This document shows positions 1-8,944 of a DNA stretch of 64,000 bases, one piece after another (within the stretch, counting starts at the first letter, position 1; every line of letters starts with the position of its first letter). Under the pieces are notes generated by a model, which made no database searches, was not told where the DNA came from, and saw nothing but the letters and a program-made list of their open reading frames with translations. Location: contig DLKC01000018.1 in the NCBI GenBank assembly GCA_002478885.1, forward strand, positions 1-64,000, read 5' to 3'. Source of the stretch: Chitinophagaceae bacterium UBA7600. GTDB lineage: Bacteria > Bacteroidota > Bacteroidia > Chitinophagales > Chitinophagaceae. The position numbers were made by a program, and so were the translations under genes.

Positions 1-36
1 AAAGCTGCTCCTAAAAAAGCTGCTAAGAAGAAATAA
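1..36 (+). CDS. C-terminal tail of a Lys/Ala-rich protein (partial)
   Basis: Only the last 11 codons and a TAA stop are in the window. They read KAAPKKAAKKK, a basic Ala/Lys/Pro tail as found at the end of histone H1-like or tailed HU-type DNA-binding proteins. The body of the protein lies outside, so the family is inference. A strong terminator follows about 30 bases downstream, which supports a real gene end. Confidence 0.55.
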   Translation, partial: KAAPKKAAKKK

Positions 37-64
37 TTCTTCATCTTACACAGCAAATAGATTT

Positions 65-94
65 AAGTCCCGGAATTTTTCCGGGACTTTTTTA
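65..94 (+). terminator. Rho-independent terminator
   Basis: An inverted repeat AAGTCCCGGAA / TTCCGGGACTT is followed by a run of T. It ends the upstream Lys/Ala-rich gene before polX starts at 114. Confidence 0.85.
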
Positions 95-113
95 TTTTAT
101 AGATATTTAAGTT

Positions 114-1784
114 ATGGATAACTACACCATCGCCGACAACTTTTCTCTTCTCGCAAAACTCATGGATATTCATGGCGAGAACAGCTTTAAAACAAAATCA
201 TATTCGTCCGCATCATTTGCCATAGAAAAACTCCCGGTTCAACTGGCAAGCCTGCCAGAAGATAAAATCTTTTCCATTAAAGGAGTAGGAGAAGCTATCG
301 GGAAAAAAATCATAGAACAAATACAAACAGGCAGACTCCCTTTACTGGATAGTTATTTAGAAAAGACACCCGCCGGAATTTTGGAAATGCTTGCGATTAA
401 AGGCATTGGACCAAAAAAGATCGCAGTGATCTGGAAAGAACTTGAGGTGGAGAGTCCTGGCGAATTGTTATATGCATGCGAAGAAAACAGACTGATGCTC
501 TACAAAGGCTTTGGCCAAAAAACGCAGCAAAACATTAAAGAAGCAATCGAATTTTATCTCAACAACCAGGGAAGTTTTCTGTATACCCAGGTTGAGCAAT
601 ATGCAAGCGAAGCAACTGAAAAAATGTCCAACGCTTTCAAAGATTATAGTTTCCGTTTAACGGGCGATTTTGAAAGACATCTTGAAACAATCGATAAACT
701 TGAGTGGGTAACCGATGCACCTTCCGATTTACTCACTGTTTTTTTTATAGCTAATGACTATAAACTCGTGGATTCATCCGCTGACACTACCAGCTACAGG
801 GGCAAAGAAAATTTGCTGATGACATTTTACCACACCAATAAAAACAACTTCGTAAAAACAATTTTTGAGAAAACCAGCAGTCCCCAATTTTTTGAAGCCT
901 GGACTTCTTTATTTCCTCTGAAAGACTGCTACTCCAGAGAGGAAGATATTTTTAGAGAGGCAAATATTGAGTTCATACCAGCCTTTCTGCGGGAATCGGC
1001 AACAATAATCGAACACGCAAAACAAAAAAAATTACCCACTGTTATTACCAATCAGGATATAACATCGGTAATACATAGCCACAGCAAGTGGAGCGATGGT
1101 GTTAATAGTATCGAAGAAATGGCAACTGCTGCAATTAAAAAAGGTTTGCAATACCTTGTTCTCAGCGACCATTCTAAATCGGCATTTTATGCAAACGGGC
1201 TTACAGAAGAAAGACTAATTGAACAGCATAAAGAAATAGACGAGTTAAATAAAAGGCTCGGCCCATTTAAAATTTTCAAGAGTATAGAATCAGATATTCT
1301 AAATGATGGCAGCCTCGATTATAATACTGATGTACTCCAAAATTTCGACCTGGTGATTGCCTCAGTGCATTCGAATCTTAAAATGAAAGAAGACAAAGCA
1401 ATGGCCCGGCTGCTCAAAGCCATCGAAAATCCATATACAAATATTCTCGGTCACCCGACAGGCAGGTTGTTGCTAAGCAGAAATGGTTACCCAATCGATC
1501 ACAAAACAATCATCGATGCGTGTGCGGCGCACAATGTTGTTATCGAGTTGAATGCCCATCCCAAGCGCCTTGACCTTGACTGGCGCTGGATCGGTTATTG
1601 CATAGATAAAAATGTGCTCATTTCCATCGACCCCGACGCACATAGCATTGATGGCTTCAACGATATTCGCTATGGCGTTATTGCCGCGCAAAAGGCCGGC
1701 GTAACCAAATCACACAACCTCAGCAGCTTTTCACTTGCCGGATTTGAAAACTTCCTGAAAACGCAGCACGCAAAAAGAAGATGA
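114..1784 (+). CDS. polX: PolX-family protein: HhH + degenerate polymerase palm + PHP phosphoesterase
   Basis: The 556-residue length fits bacterial family X DNA polymerase/3'-5' exonuclease. Helix-hairpin-helix segments are visible near residues 53-65, 95-106 (KGIGPKK) and 131-143. The PHP domain begins near 318 and keeps its metal ligands: HSHS (321-324), SDH (351-353), then VHSN, GHPTGR and DPDAH. The polymerase palm is unusual. Where the family has GSxRRG...DxD, this protein reads GDFERHLETIDKLEW (184-198), so the catalytic aspartates appear replaced (K195, E197). I infer that the PHP nuclease is kept, with a role in base-excision or DNA-end processing, while nucleotidyl transfer is probably lost. 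The gene stands alone, with a terminator before it and a convergent kinase gene after it. Confidence 0.85.
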   Translation: MDNYTIADNFSLLAKLMDIHGENSFKTKSYSSASFAIEKLPVQLASLPEDKIFSIKGVGEAIGKKIIEQIQTGRLPLLDSYLEKTPAGILEMLAIKGIGPKKIAVIWKELEVESPGELLYACEENRLMLYKGFGQKTQQNIKEAIEFYLNNQGSFLYTQVEQYASEATEKMSNAFKDYSFRLTGDFERHLETIDKLEWVTDAPSDLLTVFFIANDYKLVDSSADTTSYRGKENLLMTFYHTNKNNFVKTIFEKTSSPQFFEAWTSLFPLKDCYSREEDIFREANIEFIPAFLRESATIIEHAKQKKLPTVITNQDITSVIHSHSKWSDGVNSIEEMATAAIKKGLQYLVLSDHSKSAFYANGLTEERLIEQHKEIDELNKRLGPFKIFKSIESDILNDGSLDYNTDVLQNFDLVIASVHSNLKMKEDKAMARLLKAIENPYTNILGHPTGRLLLSRNGYPIDHKTIIDACAAHNVVIELNAHPKRLDLDWRWIGYCIDKNVLISIDPDAHSIDGFNDIRYGVIAAQKAGVTKSHNLSSFSLAGFENFLKTQHAKRR

Positions 1785-1809
1785 TTTTTATAGGCCTGGC
1801 AACTGTTTT

Positions 1810-1866
1810 CCATAGCATCGCCTGCCGGCGCGATAATGCCAGCTTATCCGGCATCGCACACTTGTC
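1810..1866. repeat. REP-like hairpin repeat plus dispersed GCGACGCAAC-type repeat
   Basis: The 241-base gap after polX holds GCCAGCTTATCCGGC, an imperfect hairpin also found at 31416-31470 and 32755-32798. It runs directly into GCATCGCACACTTGTC, a copy of the dispersed 18-bp repeat. A degraded second copy (GAGTGCAACGCAAG) lies at 1971-1984. No gene is seen in the gap. Confidence 0.6.
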
Positions 1867-2025
1867 GATGAGCTACCAGCGTTAAGGTCACACGCTTCTA
1901 AGAACCCGGGAATCGGTCATTGGTGCCAAACTAAAAGTTCGGGCCTGACGCCCAAAGGTTAACAGTAAAAGAGTGCAACGCAAGAGCCGACGCCACGAAG
2001 TACCAAAGGCCGGTAAACAAAAAAA

Positions 2026-5000
2026 TTAATTCTTAGCAAGGGGAAGTGACACATAAAAAGTTGTGCCTTCATTTTCTTTCGTTTCGAACCAGATATTGCC
2101 ATTGGCCTTTTCTACGATGCCTTTACAAATGGCAAGGCCCAAACCAGTGCCTGAAGACTTGGTGGTAAAATTCGGGGCAAATATTTTGGGTTGCATTAAA
2201 CGGGGAATGCCGCTGGCCTTATCCTGCACAGAAACGATGACCTCATTATCTTTTACTGACTGATGGATATTGATGATCGCTTTTTCCTGGTCGTTATACG
2301 CCTCAATTGCATTCTTAATAAGGTTAGTAAACAGCCTGTTCATTTGCATTCTGTCGGCTTCTATAAAATAGACAGCCTCGTCGTTTGACCTGGTAAGATT
2401 GATACAAACACGCTCATCGGCACTGAACAATCGTACAAGGATATCAATGACTGATGACAGATCGAAACGTTGCTTATTTACATTGGCAATATTGGCAAAC
2501 TGCGAAAAATCGCCGGCAATTTTTGATAGTTGATCAATTTGTTCAACTAGCGTATCCGCTACCTGCTTCGACAAAGATTTTACGTTTGGAGAATTGTTGT
2601 CGATTGCTTTTTGCAGGTATTGAATGCTTAGTTTCATTGGCGTAAGAGGGTTCTTTATTTCATGTGCAACCTGTCGTGCCATTTCTCGCCATGCGCCTTC
2701 TCTTTCGCTTCTCGCAAGAGCCTTTGCGCTTTCAGCCAGTTTTTTTACCATCTTGTTGTATTCGCTCACAAGTTCGCCAAGCTCATCATTTTTCTTCCAC
2801 TCGATTTCTTCATTCGCATCGCCAAAACTGATCGCTTTCATTTTGTTACCGATAAGTGTGAAGGAAGATGTGATGCGGCTGGTAATCCATATGGCGATAG
2901 CCCCGGCAAGAATAAAAATAAGTGCGTTCAGGTTGATGAGCGTGATTAAGAAATTGGATATTTCCTGGCTTAGATCCTGCTCGGGGTTTAAATAGGGTAT
3001 ATTTACGAAGGCCAGTGTTGAGCCGTCCTGGTTCTTTACCGGCACATAAATATTCAGGTACTGCGAGTTTCCGAGTTTTTCTGCCTGGATCAATTGCGTT
3101 TTATGATTAAAGCGCATGTCAAAATACGCAGTTGGGTTCATACTCCTGCTGATGATGCCGTTGTCATAAATATACTGCTGGCTTGATATCTGCAGGTTTC
3201 CATCAACATCAAAAAAATTGATGTTGGTGTTGTGGGCCTGGGCGATCTCAACAATGCGTTGCTCCAACTCGTAATCAAGGTCTATATTCTTAAGATTACC
3301 AATATCAGTTGCAACAAAATTGCGCCCCGTCAATTGCTCTATCTCATTTTGAATTACCTGTGCAGTATTACGCAGCATCTCCTCATTGTTATTCTCAAAA
3401 CGCACAATAAAGAAAGATATGGTGGCAATACCAATCACGATAAAAGAAATAACACTCACTACGACAATGATGGTTTGGATCTGGGTTCTGATATTGAACC
3501 GGAATATCTTTTTTATTTCCTCCGGTTTGAAGTGCGTACGAACGACTAGCTGCCCGAAATGCTGTATCAACACAAGAATAATAAATAAGCCAAACAGGTA
3601 GGCAAAAAAGGTGACAGCTTCCGTAAACCAATTGTCTTTCCTGGCAACAATGATCATATAGTCACCGGGTGCATTGTACCAAAGTTCCGTGTATCCCTTG
3701 GTGTCTTTATAAGTGAACTCCTGTTGGGGCATCTCTTTTAAAGGAATAGAATCGCTAAAACTATAATTGCTTGTGCTTCTTATGAGATGGTTGTTATTAT
3801 AGATTGCATAGGCATAGTCATCGGCAATCAGCGGCTTGTCATTGGTAAGCTCCTTGAAAATTTGTGGCGTAAGGCTGTTTTCTTTGCTCGACTTAGGTTG
3901 AATGATCAGGTAAGCATATCCAAGCAATACCGATTCTTTCGAAAGCACCTGTTTTTCATAAACGTAACTAAACTTATCGGCAGAGTTATCGTAATAATAT
4001 AGATGGGGTATTGGCGTGGGAAGGCTTTTATTGACCAATATAGAATTAACAACATACCACGAGGTGGAGTCTTCATTAAATAAAGGCAGTTTATTGAAAT
4101 CGTAGGTATAAATTTTCGAGTTAAAATTGTTCAGGTAGCCCACAAAGTTGCTGTTGATAATGCTGCTTTTAAGTCTCTTGTTGTCTGACTCGTTAAAAAA
4201 ACGACGGAAATTATTATCAGAAAAAAAACTATTGAACTTAGCCGATGTAACACTTAATATTTTCTGGTTGGCATCCTCAAATTTTATAGTCAGCGATTCG
4301 GCGATTCTTTTTCTTTTATCCTGCTCAAGGGAATTATTTTGATAGATGAGAAATGCCGCAACGGAAGCCATAAGAAACACACTCCAAATCATAAACCACG
4401 ATGAATTATAAAAAGACAGTGGTACGTCGTTCTTTCTGATATCCGAAAAAATATAAAATACAACAAGCCATGCAATGATCAGGAAATTAATAAGCGTGTT
4501 ATTACTATCTGCAGCCTTTACAGAAAGCAACAACAGCGCAAAAGAAAGCATAATAACGATGCGCCAGTAAATGCCAATATCAAGCATTGATGACAGCGAG
4601 TGTAATAACTGGAGGCAATAAAATAAGGTAAGCATCAGTATACAAATCACAATAAAGCTTACGATCGTATAAATGTTCAGGGAGAAGAGGTACGTGACGT
4701 CGAAATAGATTTTGGTTGAATCGTTTACAAGGCTGGTCAAAAAGTTGGCCATGGCAATCGTAAAAAAAGGCATAAAACAAAGGGCCACGACGGCAATGAT
4801 GTCCCCCCTCTTTCCTTTCAGGAAGAGCTCTTTGTTTTTTATACGCTGAAAATTAAATTTCAAAAAAGTAACCAGCCAAAAAACCAGGACGCTGTTGATC
4901 ATAAGATCACCCAGGGAAGGGTGCAGGCTGCTCGATGCATATACGCCTGGATCGAACAATTCAAACTCGCTGTAATCAAAGGGAAACGGTATGATATAGG

Positions 5001-5787
5001 TAACAGCCCTAACAGTAACCACGATGATCGTCAACAAAATGATACCGGGGAAAAACCCATACTGCGACGCAACATCCGCCGCCAGTGCATTCACAAAAAT
5101 CATCAACAGTATAATAGCCGCAACCCGCAACAATATCGACGTAGTGCCCGGTTGATCCAATGACGCTTTGTCCTTCTTTACAACATAAAACAATTTTTCC
5201 TTGGAAGAACCATATAGTGCAATACCAATATTTTCCGACGATAAATAATAGTTCTTTTCAAGATCAGGAGAGGCAGCAAAACCATTTTTAACCATCTCGT
5301 CCTCTATTTTGTATTCCCAGTAAATCGGTATCATAGCCACAACGAAATAGTTATGATCATGCACTTTTACCGTTCGTTTGATCAACTCAAAATACCCGTT
5401 CTGCCCTGTAACAGCATAGCTGCCGTCACGTTTTTTTAAACTGTTTTGATCAACAGTCATCGTATTATTATTCCAGTACAGTTCAACAGCGTTGCCAATA
5501 TCATTTACCTCCCAGGTAAAAATGCCGGTCGTTTTCGAATTAAGCGATTTCTTTAGTTCATTTGGTCCCTCGGCAAGCAACGCTTTCAACTGGGTAGAAT
5601 CATCAATAAGCGTGTTAAAAAAACTTTCCTGCCCATAGATGTATTGCTGTAAAGCTTTGGCAACCTTTTCAGGGCTGGAGTTAACAGAAAAATAGTTGGT
5701 GAAAAGAAAAGATAGAGTATACAGCCATGCCGCTGTAATAAACAGGTACCCGTGCCGGTATGCCGATTGTTGGAAAATTCTTATCAA
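2026..5787 (-). CDS. Large NtrY-like membrane sensor histidine kinase
   Basis: This 1253-residue multi-domain sensor kinase has an N-terminal membrane helix (about 13-32), an extracytoplasmic segment to about 210, and a block of several membrane helices (about 215-490). A second extracytoplasmic region follows, then further helices and a HAMP-like linker before the kinase core. The H-box is VAHEIKNPLTPMKL with phospho-acceptor His1042. The ATP-binding domain has the N-box NLIKNAIEAY (Asn near 1159), the G1 region DKASGIP and G2 GTGLGLAI (near 1213). HEIKNPLTPM is typical of NtrY-type kinases. It overlaps mazG by four bases, so the two are probably co-transcribed. No response regulator is adjacent, so its partner is unknown. 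It is far longer than the usual 600-750-residue NtrY. Confidence 0.9.
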   Translation of the reverse strand: MIRIFQQSAYRHGYLFITAAWLYTLSFLFTNYFSVNSSPEKVAKALQQYIYGQESFFNTLIDDSTQLKALLAEGPNELKKSLNSKTTGIFTWEVNDIGNAVELYWNNNTMTVDQNSLKKRDGSYAVTGQNGYFELIKRTVKVHDHNYFVVAMIPIYWEYKIEDEMVKNGFAASPDLEKNYYLSSENIGIALYGSSKEKLFYVVKKDKASLDQPGTTSILLRVAAIILLMIFVNALAADVASQYGFFPGIILLTIIVVTVRAVTYIIPFPFDYSEFELFDPGVYASSSLHPSLGDLMINSVLVFWLVTFLKFNFQRIKNKELFLKGKRGDIIAVVALCFMPFFTIAMANFLTSLVNDSTKIYFDVTYLFSLNIYTIVSFIVICILMLTLFYCLQLLHSLSSMLDIGIYWRIVIMLSFALLLLSVKAADSNNTLINFLIIAWLVVFYIFSDIRKNDVPLSFYNSSWFMIWSVFLMASVAAFLIYQNNSLEQDKRKRIAESLTIKFEDANQKILSVTSAKFNSFFSDNNFRRFFNESDNKRLKSSIINSNFVGYLNNFNSKIYTYDFNKLPLFNEDSTSWYVVNSILVNKSLPTPIPHLYYYDNSADKFSYVYEKQVLSKESVLLGYAYLIIQPKSSKENSLTPQIFKELTNDKPLIADDYAYAIYNNNHLIRSTSNYSFSDSIPLKEMPQQEFTYKDTKGYTELWYNAPGDYMIIVARKDNWFTEAVTFFAYLFGLFIILVLIQHFGQLVVRTHFKPEEIKKIFRFNIRTQIQTIIVVVSVISFIVIGIATISFFIVRFENNNEEMLRNTAQVIQNEIEQLTGRNFVATDIGNLKNIDLDYELEQRIVEIAQAHNTNINFFDVDGNLQISSQQYIYDNGIISRSMNPTAYFDMRFNHKTQLIQAEKLGNSQYLNIYVPVKNQDGSTLAFVNIPYLNPEQDLSQEISNFLITLINLNALIFILAGAIAIWITSRITSSFTLIGNKMKAISFGDANEEIEWKKNDELGELVSEYNKMVKKLAESAKALARSEREGAWREMARQVAHEIKNPLTPMKLSIQYLQKAIDNNSPNVKSLSKQVADTLVEQIDQLSKIAGDFSQFANIANVNKQRFDLSSVIDILVRLFSADERVCINLTRSNDEAVYFIEADRMQMNRLFTNLIKNAIEAYNDQEKAIINIHQSVKDNEVIVSVQDKASGIPRLMQPKIFAPNFTTKSSGTGLGLAICKGIVEKANGNIWFETKENEGTTFYVSLPLAKN

Positions 5788-6560
5788 AAAATTTTATTTG
5801 CTTTTTTAACGCTGTTCCAGATGGCATCCATTTCTTCCAGTGTCATCTCTGCAAGTTTTCGCCCTTTAACTGCCGCAGCTGCTTCCATCTGTAAAAAACG
5901 CTTCATAAATTTCTTATTCACTTTTTCAAGTGCGGTTTCCGCGTCAACATGCAAAAACCGTGCATAGTTTACAAGGCTAAAAAGCACATCTCCAAACTCT
6001 TCCTCAATATTGTCCTGCGCATCCGCTTCAATTGCTTCCTGCAACTCGCCGATCTCTTCTTCCACCTTCTTCCACACATCTTCTTTCTTGCTCCACTCAA
6101 AACCCACCTGCTTTGCCTTTTCCTGGATCCTTGTAGCCTTCACCATGGCAGGTAAGCTTGGCGGCACACCTTCAAAAACAGACTTCTTGCCTTCGCTCAT
6201 TTTTATCGCTTCCCAGTTTCGCTTCACATCATTTTCATTAGCTACTTTCATATCGCCATATATGTGCGGATGGCGTACAATCAGCTTATTGCAAATGTTG
6301 TCTATAACTTCGTCCAGGGTAAATTGCGACTGCTCAGCTCCGATCTTCGAGTAAAAAACAATATGCAACAAAAGATCACCCAACTCCTCCTTAATACCCT
6401 TCCAATCCTCCTCAATTATGGCGTCGGTAAGCTCATACGTCTCCTCTATCGTCATCGAACGAAGAGTCTGAATGGTCTGCTTCCTGTCCCAGGGGCATTT
6501 ATCTCTAAGCTCGTCCATAATGCCGGCAAGCCGTTCAAACTGTAAACCTGTATTGCTCAT
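5784..6560 (-). CDS. mazG: Nucleoside triphosphate pyrophosphohydrolase MazG
   Basis: This 258-residue protein has two MazG all-alpha NTP-PPase repeats. The first has CPWDRKQT (near 22), then EETYELTDAI and EELGDLLLHIVF, the EExxE/ExxD metal-binding pattern. The second has EEIGELQEAI and EEFGDVLFSLVNYAR. The family hydrolyses (d)NTPs to NMPs plus pyrophosphate and clears aberrant nucleotides. Its stop overlaps the start of the downstream kinase by four bases (ATGA), so they are likely translationally coupled. Confidence 0.93.
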   Translation of the reverse strand: MSNTGLQFERLAGIMDELRDKCPWDRKQTIQTLRSMTIEETYELTDAIIEEDWKGIKEELGDLLLHIVFYSKIGAEQSQFTLDEVIDNICNKLIVRHPHIYGDMKVANENDVKRNWEAIKMSEGKKSVFEGVPPSLPAMVKATRIQEKAKQVGFEWSKKEDVWKKVEEEIGELQEAIEADAQDNIEEEFGDVLFSLVNYARFLHVDAETALEKVNKKFMKRFLQMEAAAAVKGRKLAEMTLEEMDAIWNSVKKANKIF

Positions 6561-6902
6561 AAGCGCTCTCTTAATGGTTATACTACAGCCAGTATTTGGT
6601 CATGCTGAAAATTGCAGTGAGATTTTTAGGGCGTGCCCTGCGGGCCGGGCTTTCCGCTGCAAGTCCTCGCCGCTCGTACCTCTCGGCTGTGGGCTTTCCG
6701 CTTCAATCCCTCACGCAGCAACCCTCCCCTGCATCACATTTATCTGCATATTATTGTTAGCCGCACAGCGGCGATTATAACAAGCTGGCCGCACAAAATT
6801 TAACTAAAAATACATAACTCAACCCTAGCAGCAATACATACTTTGCAAATGTTTTGGCGTTATAATACATTGCCAGTTATTTTTGATGTAAAGAATAAAT
6901 GA
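6561..6902. other. Intergenic gap with imperfect GC-rich direct repeat
   Basis: This 342-base gap between divergent genes holds two copies of GGGCTTTCCGCT followed by a related tail, at about 6648-6672 and 6691-6715. A partial copy of the same motif is at about 43540-43560. The right end carries the promoter of the next gene. No coding region is supported. Confidence 0.5.
6853..6885 (+). promoter_or_regulatory. Bacteroidota-type promoter
   Basis: TTTG at 6853-6856 is followed after 21 bases by TATTTTTG at 6878-6885, matching TAnnTTTG. The ATG of the next gene is 18 bases further on. Confidence 0.6.
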
Positions 6903-7724
6903 ATGAAGCTGATTATTTCCTCTGTGTTTGTGTGCCTCATGAGTTTTTGCCATGCGCAATATTATTACAACGATATTGTTACCGCTAAACAAACCACTCA
7001 ACAATACCTGGTTTTAAAGAATAGCGGAGTAAGAGAAATCAGCGCAGCCAGTTTTGAAGCAGACGGATCCCCCACCGATGATTTTACCCTCGTTCAACAG
7101 ATCAGTGGTAACGGCTCGCTCATCACAACCATCACCGATTTCCCGGCCACGGGCAGGGCAGAATCTATAGCTTCATACAGCAACAACCGCATTGTTAAAA
7201 CGGTAGACACAACAGACAAAATAAAAAAAACAACAACCTATGCTTACGACGGCGATGTGCTCAACAGTATTACCACAGAAATAAATGACGAGTTTATGAA
7301 CAACTCCTCAATCGAAGTGCATCAATATTTTTACGAAAACAACAGGCCCGTAAAAATGTTCCTGATCAAAAACAGCACCGACACAACCGTAGTAGAATTT
7401 ATACCAGACGAACAACAGAATATTGCCGAAGAACATTGGCTCAAAAAAAACCAGCTTACACAGAAGTACTTTTATTATTATAACCAACGCCACCAGCTTA
7501 CAGACGTTGTTCACTTTAACACGAAGGCAAACCAGTTGCTCCCTGATTTTGTTTTTGAATACAACGAAGACGGTACAATCAGGCAAATGACCCAGGTGCC
7601 GCAGGGATCTGACGATTACCTTATATGGCTGTACGAGTACGATAGCAATGGCTTAAAAAAGAAAGAAAGATGTTTTAACAAACAAAAACAACTTGTTGGC
7701 CGGATAGAATACAGTTTCAAATAG
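6903..7724 (+). CDS. Secreted YD-repeat-like hypothetical protein
   Basis: The 273-residue product starts with a signal peptide ending near CHAQ (residue 19). The mature part is made of short beta repeats of the YD/RHS flavour: AYDGDVLNSI, YYNQRHQLTDVV, EYNEDGTIRQM, YEYDSNGLKKKE and IEYSFK. Such proteins are common, poorly characterised exported proteins of Bacteroidota; no enzymatic motif is visible. It has its own promoter and lies one base upstream of the next gene (TAG-T-ATG), so the two are co-translated. Confidence 0.7.
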   Translation: MKLIISSVFVCLMSFCHAQYYYNDIVTAKQTTQQYLVLKNSGVREISAASFEADGSPTDDFTLVQQISGNGSLITTITDFPATGRAESIASYSNNRIVKTVDTTDKIKKTTTYAYDGDVLNSITTEINDEFMNNSSIEVHQYFYENNRPVKMFLIKNSTDTTVVEFIPDEQQNIAEEHWLKKNQLTQKYFYYYNQRHQLTDVVHFNTKANQLLPDFVFEYNEDGTIRQMTQVPQGSDDYLIWLYEYDSNGLKKKERCFNKQKQLVGRIEYSFK

Positions 7725-7725
7725 T

Positions 7726-8052
7726 ATGAAAGAACAAACACCCGGATATGACCGGAGAGTAAGCAATAACAAAAGAATTGCAGAACATATCTTTAATGGT
7801 TCCATAACACTCGCAGGGGTTTGTGTAACCATCATAGCATTGTTCCGCGTTATGAAAGTTGGTGTGGGTACCTACGCCGATGAAATACTCGCAGCCAATA
7901 CCTGTATATTTATTGCATCATCCCTGCTCGCATATATTTCCCTGAAAAAAGAAAAGAATAATACCGTTGAAAAGATTGCCGACCTGCTCTTTTTTACCGG
8001 CCTTTCCATAATGATGATCGTAGGCATTCTTATCGTTTATTCCACTTACTAG
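7726..8052 (+). CDS. Small three-helix membrane protein, unknown function
   Basis: The product is 108 residues with three hydrophobic segments (about 24-45, 51-71 and 84-106), Lys-rich loops and no signal peptide. I do not recognise the family. It starts one base after the stop of the YD-repeat-like gene, which suggests a two-gene operon. Confidence 0.6.
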   Translation: MKEQTPGYDRRVSNNKRIAEHIFNGSITLAGVCVTIIALFRVMKVGVGTYADEILAANTCIFIASSLLAYISLKKEKNNTVEKIADLLFFTGLSIMMIVGILIVYSTY

Positions 8053-8162
8053 TGTTGCCTTGGTTTAACAGGCACGGTAAGAAACAATTTAGCTTTTCTT
8101 TTGTTAGAATCTAAAACATTTTAATGCATTTACATATCAGTTGCTGCAAGATGCACCACAGC

Positions 8163-8180
8163 ACAAGTGTGCGACGCAAC
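8163..8180 (+). repeat. Dispersed intergenic repeat, full consensus copy
   Basis: ACAAGTGTGCGACGCAAC matches both arms of the inverted pair at 40660-40797 exactly. It lies in the gap between the small membrane gene and the tetR promoter. Confidence 0.7.
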
Positions 8181-8258
8181 GACAGCGGGCATTTGTACTG
8201 CTGCCGGTAACAATACCATAACACGCATAACGCCATTGTCATTTTTTTGTCAACAATT

Positions 8259-8296
8259 TTAAACATTTGTTTAATTTAAACATTTGTTTAATTTTG
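8259..8296 (+). promoter_or_regulatory. Tandem TetR operator overlapping a promoter
   Basis: Two exact 16-bp palindromes, TTAAACATTTGTTTAA (arms TTAAAC/GTTTAA), sit at 8259-8274 and 8276-8291, in a perfect 17-bp tandem. They overlap a promoter: TTTG at 8266-8269, a 19-base spacer, then TAATTTTG at 8289-8296. Binding by the TetR protein encoded 20 bases downstream would cover both promoter elements, so autorepression of the efflux operon is inferred. Confidence 0.75.
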
Positions 8297-8316
8297 TTCT
8301 CGTTTATAAAAATTCC

Positions 8317-8931
8317 ATGGATAAGAAAACACACATAATGCACCATGCGTTGGAACTCTTCGCAGGTAATGGTTTCGACGGAACGTCGATCCGCGATATA
8401 GCCACAAGGGCAGAAGTGAATGTTGCAATGGTCAATTATTACTTTGGGTCAAAGGACAAACTGTTCGAATCGGCTGTTACGTACAAAGCAGGTAACATTA
8501 AAGGCATACTCGAAGAACTTGCAGGCAATACCCAATTGTCAGAAATGGAAAAAATGGAGAAGATCATTGATATTTATGTGAACAGGTTTCTTTCACAACC
8601 GGGCTTTCACAGGGTATTGTACCAGGAACTGCTAAAATCAGAACGTGGTTCACTTCACCAGCAGATCATAAGCATATTTTCAAGGAACACGCAAATCATC
8701 AGGAGCATCATTGAGCAGGGAATAAAGAAAAAAATATTCAGGAAGACCGACCCGGAACTTACAATGGCTTCGTTGCTCGGCACTATCAACCAGGTAATGC
8801 TTTCGCGGCCACTTTGCAATATGCTGATGGGTAAAGACGAAAATTTTGACCCTTATTCAGATATAAATTTCCGGAAAAGAGTAACAAAACATCTTCAGCA
8901 ATTAATGCGCGCTCACCTATTAAACAAATAA
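8317..8931 (+). CDS. TetR/AcrR-family transcriptional regulator
   Basis: The product has 204 residues from the ATG at 8317. An upstream in-frame start at 8284 would lie inside the operator and promoter, so it is rejected. The N-terminal helix-turn-helix is clear: ALELFAGNGFDGTSIRDIA then AEVNVAMVNYYFGSKDKLF. The C-terminal ligand domain resembles TetR_C families that govern efflux pumps. It is the first gene of tetR-emrA-emrB-tolC and probably represses its own operon. Confidence 0.9.
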   Translation: MDKKTHIMHHALELFAGNGFDGTSIRDIATRAEVNVAMVNYYFGSKDKLFESAVTYKAGNIKGILEELAGNTQLSEMEKMEKIIDIYVNRFLSQPGFHRVLYQELLKSERGSLHQQIISIFSRNTQIIRSIIEQGIKKKIFRKTDPELTMASLLGTINQVMLSRPLCNMLMGKDENFDPYSDINFRKRVTKHLQQLMRAHLLNK

Positions 8932-8944
8932 CCAAACAAAAATT

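Noticed and set aside
8259..8291. TetR palindromes as extra CarH-type operators
   Set aside because: They share the GTTTAA half-site, but the spacer is 4 bases, not 17, and they sit by a tetR gene; the resemblance is likely due to AT-rich composition.
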